Assembly (NCBI GenBank): GCA_018970175.1
Contig: JAGWWV010000007.1
Location: 1 to 62,580, forward strand
Length of the DNA stretch: 62,580 bases
Reading direction: 5' to 3'
Source of the DNA: Acidobacteriota bacterium
Lineage (GTDB): Bacteria; Actinomycetota; Acidimicrobiia; Acidimicrobiales; Ilumatobacteraceae
Shown: positions 58,501-62,580 of the stretch, piece after piece
Position numbering within the stretch: position 1 is the stretch's first letter
Layout of the letters: each line of letters starts with the position of its first letter
Notes under the pieces: generated by a model
The model's input: the letters and a program-made list of their open reading frames with translations, nothing else
What the model was told of the DNA's origin: nothing
The model's database searches: none
Program-made: the position numbers and the translations under genes

Positions 58501-59093
58501 GAGCGCGCCAGGTGGTCGTGGCCTATCAGCGGGGCTCCTTCCCCAATTCGGGCATGAGTTGGGGTCGACAAATCGAACCAGATGTCATCTCGGACGGTGT
58601 GACGACGCTTGGCTATCGGATCTACGGAGGCTCCGCGGCCACAGGGTTCTTGTCGGTGACTGTCGACGGTCAAGCTGTGAAGCAGTACAACGTCTCTCTC
58701 ACCTCGGCTGCAGTGGTCGGCGACCCGGGGCCGAGCGGAGGCCTGCTCCTGAGTTCGTCGCCCTCGTCGCCGCGTTTCACTGAAACCGCGCCCGTTTCTG
58801 CCGCGACCAATTTGTATTACACGTACATTTCAGGGTACGTAGCGAATCTGACCATCAACGGAGTTGCCAACTGGGCGTTGCCCACCGCCGCCGACACCAC
58901 TCAAATGATGGCGTGGTCGAACGCAGGGCGACTGAATCTCCCAAGGAATTTCAACGGCGTGGGAATGGTGGATGCTTCCATGACCGTACCCGGCCAGCGT
59001 TACCTCTTTTGGTTGCCCGGCAGCACAACGAAGCAGAGCCTTCCCTATGGCATGGGTTACGCCGGCGTGCTTCCGGTTCGGTCGTTCGGCTGA
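55590..59093 (+). CDS. Giant lipoprotein with Ig-like repeats, probable adhesin or surface protein
   Basis: 1167 residues. Lipoprotein signal ending LAVSC (Cys25), two short Cys-paired modules (GTQCAKAGES, VCGLNG; ACRNLG, RVCGTVG) of the kind seen before sugar-binding domains, a Thr/Pro linker with three exact 18 bp repeats (TLSPPT units), then about eight tandem ~100-residue beta repeats, each with a D-x-x-GN turn and a T-x-x-DGVATF strand, as in invasin/Big-type bacterial Ig-like folds. The last ~130 residues form a different domain (NLYYTYISGYVANLTING). It is the cargo of the island between DR-L and DR-R; the stop is 15 bases before DR-R. Confidence 0.85.
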   Translation: MDRSVVHRFGLVLVAGLFGSLAVSCGDAQEAGRDRNTQSIAGTQCAKAGESKSVGKVLHVCGLNGQNLVWFASTSQKPQGAACRNLGAIKTTAATTRVCGTVGKKKLWVPVQPLPTSMISSATSLPADGEASSTTTADPSATDVSTQTAATPPTTLSPPTTLSPPTTLSAPTTIAIPDSEVQKAAIELSAPSKGVLSTDFKVATSGAIVSPAPAIQLVDEGGNPRGRAGVVVKVLVDREDVVVEGGRATTNDEGLATFRNLVFSGFAGLVQVTFEPEGLASVTTTIDLIPGAPVALDVFSATQTVVAGTEWVAAVFFLDSSGNFAGPVGVEVTARTRGGAVLGKATTDDLRVARFSLPVRKTAGDWEIEFVGPKGIEPARAKLRVIPSTADHLVVDTVLPDTATNATPVVGEIKVHVADQYGNIVESPDLPINLAVVPHELPVTTSGETASMPQGTVKNDSATIDESGYATFTNPTIIAEAGLWNLTFSSNDNADLHASHVIEVVAGAAEELRFIQNPAGARSGVAMEVQPSLMLVDVSGNVITDEGTVITASATDGYTLTNATAKTNRDGVAAFTGLTVSGRAGTVTISFNSALMPTIQKNISLAAGPIELLNVLVHERSAVAGVAFTSSSHIGVSDAQGNAVTTPVTVLGRCAGSDAWTGVQTNADGVAIFSRQVVTRAGTVECEYRYTTGSKELSTKSSVAVAAASATTVEFVTQPPATASMGAALSTAPAVRLVDSYGNRVEKAGVTVRALNSDRALEIFNNSVTTDASGIATFGAMTFGGTIGSYRLSFAPNGGAALQAAANTVVSAGAARKAELQRQLDGLASGVRATTQPILRIADQWGNAVAESGWTANVTLLPMVPNSVTSSMLEVTGNSAISGSSGQISFADVVVAGKSGVTYMPTYRVRKGLAELPIVSGAVVTLAPGQASQFTYEIATQYDWKVDIASGAPIGRIRQSDAKGNPVNAAGARQVVVAYQRGSFPNSGMSWGRQIEPDVISDGVTTLGYRIYGGSAATGFLSVTVDGQAVKQYNVSLTSAAVVGDPGPSGGLLLSSSPSSPRFTETAPVSAATNLYYTYISGYVANLTINGVANWALPTAADTTQMMAWSNAGRLNLPRNFNGVGMVDASMTVPGQRYLFWLPGSTTKQSLPYGMGYAGVLPVRSFG
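56045..56098 (+). repeat. Three 18 bp tandem repeats in the Thr/Pro linker
   Basis: gccgaccacgctttcacc at 56045-56062 and 56063-56080, and with one change at 56081-56098, encoding repeated PTTLSP. In-frame units can expand or shrink without breaking the reading frame, changing linker length. Confidence 0.9.
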
Positions 59094-59108
59094 CTCAAGT
59101 TGCCGGAT

Positions 59109-59201
59109 CTCGATCGCGACGTCAGCGCATGTGTCGCGAAAATCGAGACCCTGCTGGCCCTGGCTGATGGGCCCGAGGCCCGGGAAGTCCGGTGTGGCTA
59201 G
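59109..59201 (+). pseudogene. 3' remnant of gene A (54902 paralogue)
   Basis: The last ~31 codons of gene A without its 5' part. Compared with the intact copy it lacks nine bases, so the frame is kept, and ends at the same stop. It has no start of its own. Confidence 0.88.
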
Positions 59202-59323
59202 TCTCGCGTTGTGAACAGCACGCCGTCGTCACGTCTCATCGACAACATGCGGGGTGTGCGTTACGGCGAGGTGCTTGCCGTCTTCCTTCGCGACGACAAG
59301 CTGCAGGCCGAGGTGTACGGCAC
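59109..59323 (+). repeat. Right direct repeat of the island (DR-R, 215 bp)
   Basis: Counterpart of DR-L. It begins 15 bases after the island gene and contains a 3' remnant of gene A (59109-59201) plus the first ~38 codons of the intact gene B. The gene A remnant still reads in frame (DLDRDVSACVAKIETLLALA and on to the TAG at 59199-59201). Confidence 0.93.
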
Positions 59324-59843
59324 CCAAATGCTGAACGACTGTCCTGAGGAACTGTGGTCCACGCTGGTGGCAGAAGACATCGCGCGCGAGATGGGTGCCT
59401 TGTTCGTGAAACTGAACGGTCCGCGTCACTGGATGCTCGACGGATTGGGTACCAAGGTCGCGATGGTCGAAGCGGTGATGCGCGAATTCAACGGTCTCAT
59501 GACGCGGCGTATCGCCGTCGTCGACCTGGGCAACAACCCACAAGCCATGCCCTACGCCGAGCGGCACGTCGCCCGCGGTTCGGTCTTCTACTTCGATGCC
59601 GGCAAGCCCGTGTACGAACTGGTGCGTCCCGACGGCACGGCGTACGTGATGCAGGCGCGGTGCATCGGCGTCGACCCGAACATGACCGAAGAGTCACTCG
59701 AGACGCTCGGCTCGCGCCTGGCCCTACCGGATGGTTGGACCTACCGCAGCCGGGTGCTCGACGCAGAACTCGTCGTCGACACGACGGCGCACGTGGCCAC
59801 CGTCCTGCAGGACGAGTTCGAAAACAGCTACACGCTGCCCTGA
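59211..59843 (+). CDS. Conserved hypothetical protein (gene B of the island)
   Basis: 210 residues from GTG 59211. TAGTCT (59199-59204) is six bases before the start, a leaderless signature that also includes the gene A remnant stop. Contains blocks such as VYGTQMLNDCPEELW and VKLNGPRHWMLDGLGTK that I recall from an uncharacterised protein family across several phyla; no catalytic motif is evident. Convergent with leuD, 15 bases apart. Confidence 0.8.
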   Translation: MNSTPSSRLIDNMRGVRYGEVLAVFLRDDKLQAEVYGTQMLNDCPEELWSTLVAEDIAREMGALFVKLNGPRHWMLDGLGTKVAMVEAVMREFNGLMTRRIAVVDLGNNPQAMPYAERHVARGSVFYFDAGKPVYELVRPDGTAYVMQARCIGVDPNMTEESLETLGSRLALPDGWTYRSRVLDAELVVDTTAHVATVLQDEFENSYTLP

Positions 59844-59858
59844 AGCATCGCGCTCGGG

Positions 59859-60443
59859 CTACCGCAGGTAGGCGGGGCGCTTCGATTCGTACGCGGTGAT
59901 TTCGTCGGCGTGCGTGAGCGTGATGCCGATGTCGTCGAGGCCGTTCAGGAAACGGTGCTGAGTGGGCGCGTCCATGGGGAACGAGGTGACGATGCCCGCC
60001 GCGGGGACCTCGACCGAGAGCTTCTCCATGTCGACAACGATCTCGGTCTTCGGGTTCGCCTCGATGGCGTCCCAAATCTTGTTGACGATCGCCTCGTCGG
60101 CGACAACCGGGACGAGGCCGTTCTTCGTGCAGTTGTTGCGGAAGATGTCGGAGAACGACGGCGCGATGACGGCGTCGAAGCCGTACTGCTGAAGCGCCCA
60201 CACCGCGTGCTCGCGTGACGAGCCGACACCGAACGACGGTCCGGCAACGAGGACGGTTGCCCCGGCGAAGCGATCGTCGTTCATCACGAAGTTGCGGTCA
60301 TCACGCCACGTGGAAAAGAGGCCGGCCTCGAAACCGGTGCGTTCGACGCGCTTCAGCCACTCGGCGGGAATGATCTGGTCGGTGTCGACGTCGGAACGCT
60401 TCAGCGGAAGTCCGGTGCCCGAGATGATGCGTACTGCCTTCAT
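59859..60443 (-). CDS. leuD: 3-Isopropylmalate dehydratase small subunit
   Basis: 194 residues. Swivel domain of isopropylmalate isomerase: TGLPLKRSDVDTDQIIPAEW at the start and GPSFGVGSSREHAVWAL, which closes the active site. Works with LeuC to convert 2- to 3-isopropylmalate. It follows leuC after 13 bases on the minus strand. Confidence 0.97.
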   Translation of the reverse strand: MKAVRIISGTGLPLKRSDVDTDQIIPAEWLKRVERTGFEAGLFSTWRDDRNFVMNDDRFAGATVLVAGPSFGVGSSREHAVWALQQYGFDAVIAPSFSDIFRNNCTKNGLVPVVADEAIVNKIWDAIEANPKTEIVVDMEKLSVEVPAAGIVTSFPMDAPTQHRFLNGLDDIGITLTHADEITAYESKRPAYLR

Positions 60444-60456
60444 GGTTCGTCTCCTG

Positions 60457-61860
60457 TCACTTCAAGTCCGCGGGCGTGGCGAAACGTCCGACGATTGCGG
60501 TGGCTGCGGCAACTTCGGGCGAAACGAGGTGGGTGCGACCACCACGGCCCTGGCGACCCTCGAAGTTGCGGTTCGATGTCGATGCGGCCCGTTCACCCGG
60601 AGCCAACTTGTCGGGATTCATGGCCAGACACATGGAACATCCGGGTTCGCGCCAGTCGGCGCCCGCCTCGGTGAACACCTTGTCGAGGCCCTCGGAAATG
60701 GCCTCTGCTTTCACGCGGTGCGAACCGGGAACGACCATCACGCGCTTGGCGGTGACCTTGCGACCCTTCATCACCGCGGCGGCTGCGCGCAGGTCTTCGA
60801 TGCGTGAGTTGGTGCACGAACCGATGAACACGGTGTCGACGGCGATGTCGCGAATGCGCTGACCGGGGGTGAGGCCCATGTACTCGAGCGCGCGGGCGAC
60901 GGTGTCGCGAGCGGTTGCATCCGAGTAGTCGGTGGGCGAGGGGAGCGTGGCGTCGATTCCCAGCACCTGGCCGGGGTTCGTCCCCCACGTGACTTGCGGA
61001 GTCAACTGCGAAGCGTCGATGACGACTTCCTTGTCCCACCTCGCGCCGTCGTCGGTGGCGAGGGTCTTCCAATCGGCCACCGCGGCATCCCAGTCGGCAC
61101 CCTTCGGCGCGTTGTCGCGACCCTTCAGATAGGCGAACGTCGTTTCGTCGGGAGCAATGAGGCCGGCGCGCGCACCCGCTTCGATGCTCATGTTGCACAC
61201 CGTCATGCGACCTTCCATCGACAGGGCGCGGATAGCCGAACCGCTGTATTCAATGACGTGGCCGATGCCGCCGCCCGTGCCGATCTCGCCGATGATGGCG
61301 AGAACGATGTCCTTCGCGGTCACTCCGGCGGGAGCAACGCCCTCGATCGAGACGCGCATCCACTTCGGACGCGACTGCGGGAGGGTCTGTGTGGCGAGCA
61401 CGTGTTCGACTTCGGAGGTTCCGATACCGAAGGCAAGCGCGCCGAATGCGCCGTGCGTGGCCGTGTGGCTGTCGCCGCACACCACGGTCATGCCCGGAAG
61501 CGTGCGACCCTGTTCCGGTGCGATGACGTGCACGATGCCCTGGTCTTTGTGGCCCATCGGAAACACGGTCACGCCGAACAGGGCGGCGTTCTCGTCGAGC
61601 ACTTCGAGCTGACGCTTCGAGATCGGATCGGCGACCGGCAGGTGGATGTTCTCGGTCGGCACGTTGTGGTCGGCCGTGGCGATGGTGAGATCGGGACGAC
61701 GCACCGAGCGACCCGACAAGCGCAGACCTTCGAAGGCCTGGGGGCTCGTCACTTCGTGCACCAGGTGAAGGTCGATGTAGAGAAGGTCGGCTTCGCCGTC
61801 ACCGCGGTGAACGACGTGGCGCTCCCATACCTTTTCGGGAAGAGTCATCGGCTTGCTCAT
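60457..61860 (-). CDS. leuC: 3-Isopropylmalate dehydratase large subunit
   Basis: 467 residues, aconitase superfamily. [4Fe-4S] ligands are Cys in FIGSCTNSR and the pair in [11 protein letters not shown]. Substrate block [25 protein letters not shown] is also clear. Start ATG 61860 has a ggaagga ribosome binding site; the 57 bp to the divergent IclR gene hold the operator-like palindrome. leuA is 28 kb away and regulated differently (attenuation). Confidence 0.97.
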   Translation of the reverse strand: MSKPMTLPEKVWERHVVHRGDGEADLLYIDLHLVHEVTSPQAFEGLRLSGRSVRRPDLTIATADHNVPTENIHLPVADPISKRQLEVLDENAALFGVTVFPMGHKDQGIVHVIAPEQGRTLPGMTVVCGDSHTATHGAFGALAFGIGTSEVEHVLATQTLPQSRPKWMRVSIEGVAPAGVTAKDIVLAIIGEIGTGGGIGHVIEYSGSAIRALSMEGRMTVCNMSIEAGARAGLIAPDETTFAYLKGRDNAPKGADWDAAVADWKTLATDDGARWDKEVVIDASQLTPQVTWGTNPGQVLGIDATLPSPTDYSDATARDTVARALEYMGLTPGQRIRDIAVDTVFIGSCTNSRIEDLRAAAAVMKGRKVTAKRVMVVPGSHRVKAEAISEGLDKVFTEAGADWREPGCSMCLAMNPDKLAPGERAASTSNRNFEGRQGRGGRTHLVSPEVAAATAIVGRFATPADLK

Positions 61861-61896
61861 GGGGTCCTTCCGAAGTGATTTTCAAGATCTCAATAT

Positions 61897-61914
61897 TTGG
61901 GATACAATTCCCAA
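61897..61914. promoter_or_regulatory. Operator-like palindrome between leuC and the IclR regulator
   Basis: ttggga, six-base spacer tacaat, tcccaa. The spacer TACAAT is also a good -10 for the IclR gene (nine bases before its ATG). In Streptomyces the IclR protein NdgR/AreB binds the equivalent leuC-ndgR gap, so this is the likely binding site here. Confidence 0.65.
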
Positions 61915-61917
61915 TCA

Positions 61918-62571
61918 ATGGAAAGCGTATCTGGGGTTGGGGTGCTCGACAAGTCCGTGCTGGTGCTGCACGCCCTGTCGGGTGCGGCCGACGGCATGTC
62001 ACTTACCGACCTACAGGACGCCACGTCGTTGCCCCGGGCAACGGCCCATCGTCTTGCCGGAGCGCTCGAAGACCACGGCCTGGTGCGCCGCAACGCCGAC
62101 GGTCGCTACGTGCTTGGCTTCACCCTCGCCGCGCTCGCCGGTGCCGCACAACGACAGTTCCCGCTCGCATCCGCCGCGCGGCCCGTTCTCGAGCGTCTCG
62201 TTGCGACAACTGGCGAAAGCGTGCAGCTCTACGTGCGCGAAGGTGACAACAGGCGCTGTGTTCTTTCGTTGCAATCTCCGCACGGTTTGCGTTGGATCAT
62301 CACTGAAGGCGAGGTCTACCCGCTCGGCCGCGGCAGCGCGGGCCACGTGCTTGCCGGACGGGCCCTTGCGAAGAGCGGTTGGATCGAAAGCGTCGCCGAA
62401 CGCGAAGCGGGCGTTGCCAGTGTCAGCGCACCTGTGCGCATCGACGGCAACACAATCGCCGCCGTCAGTATCTCGGGGCCCATCGAACGTCTGACCCGCA
62501 ACCCCGGCCGCAAGTTCGGCTCTGCGGTAAAGAAAGCGGCCGCAGAGATCGAGTCCCTGCGGCCGCTGTAA
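61918..62571 (+). CDS. IclR-family transcriptional regulator, NdgR/AreB-like
   Basis: 217 residues from ATG 61918. Winged HTH at the N-terminus (DKSVLVLHALSGAADGMSLTDLQDATSLPRATAHRLAGALEDHG) and the IclR effector domain after it (RPVLERLVATTGESVQLYVREGD). Divergent from leuCD exactly as ndgR in Streptomyces and leuR-type genes in Corynebacterium, where it controls leuCD. The upstream TTG at 61897 is within the operator and is not used. Confidence 0.93.
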   Translation: MESVSGVGVLDKSVLVLHALSGAADGMSLTDLQDATSLPRATAHRLAGALEDHGLVRRNADGRYVLGFTLAALAGAAQRQFPLASAARPVLERLVATTGESVQLYVREGDNRRCVLSLQSPHGLRWIITEGEVYPLGRGSAGHVLAGRALAKSGWIESVAEREAGVASVSAPVRIDGNTIAAVSISGPIERLTRNPGRKFGSAVKKAAAEIESLRPL

Positions 62572-62580
62572 CGCGTATTC

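Noticed and set aside
55532-59108. Island as an insertion sequence or transposon
   Set aside because: No transposase or integrase frame, no terminal inverted repeats, and the direct repeats are far too long for target-site duplication.

Overview
This 62.6 kb window looks like chromosome from a GC-rich actinobacterium, most likely class Acidimicrobiia (inference from gene content and style; no phylogeny could be run). Signs are frequent GTG starts, PASTA-kinase architecture, a MurA with Asp at the catalytic Cys position, a leucine leader-peptide attenuator before leuA, an NdgR-like IclR regulator divergent from leuCD, SCP2 and MeaB proteins, and many promoters of the leaderless type (TANNNT 6-8 bases before the start codon).

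Layout. 1-2634: end of the F1F0 ATP synthase operon (atpG 3' part, atpD, atpC). 2646-9973: a short-chain dehydrogenase, two tandem LuxR-type regulators with degenerate receiver-like N-termini, glpX, a divergent S9 peptidase, and a row of three genes (acidic duplicated protein, J-domain protein, alpha/beta hydrolase). 9970-16077: an MFS transporter interrupted in frame by a palindromic element, murA, a small membrane protein, an NfuA-like protein, meaB, an enoyl-CoA hydratase and azlC-azlD. 16049-23504: methyltransferase-galT-SRPBCC operon, then cysteine desulfurase and mnmA (sulfur supply and tRNA thiolation), a membrane protein, and ligA. 23536-36728: a PASTA pseudokinase with an MFS exporter, SCP2 protein, menC, serA, the attenuated leuA-ferredoxin-pyrF operon, a small ORF-homospermidine synthase operon, and a DEAD-box helicase.

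36753-49373: small membrane and lipoproteins, a SpoT-like HD hydrolase, a RelE/Phd toxin-antitoxin pair with a divergent membrane protein, a RecB-family Fe-S nuclease, a complete recC-recB-recD operon, and a lower-GC HNH restriction-like gene. 49485-59843: a short topA, a very large secreted lipoprotein with a probable cysteine-peptidase-like core and mucin-like tail, a VOC protein, small unknowns, and an island: a 1167-residue Ig-like-repeat lipoprotein gene lying between two ~220 bp direct repeats made of the end of one gene and the start of another. 59859-62571: leuC-leuD and the divergent IclR regulator.

The most unusual signals are: (1) two copies of a 55 bp near-perfect palindrome with paired compensatory changes, one inserted as exactly 19 codons inside a transporter gene and one between serA and pyrF; (2) the 3.6 kb direct-repeat-flanked island; (3) the PASTA pseudokinase; (4) the pervasive leaderless promoter pattern, including one operator-like palindrome covering two divergent -10 boxes at the toxin-antitoxin locus. 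No tRNA, rRNA, CRISPR array, prophage or recognisable transposase was seen, and no stretch over 300 bases lacks a gene or gene remnant.
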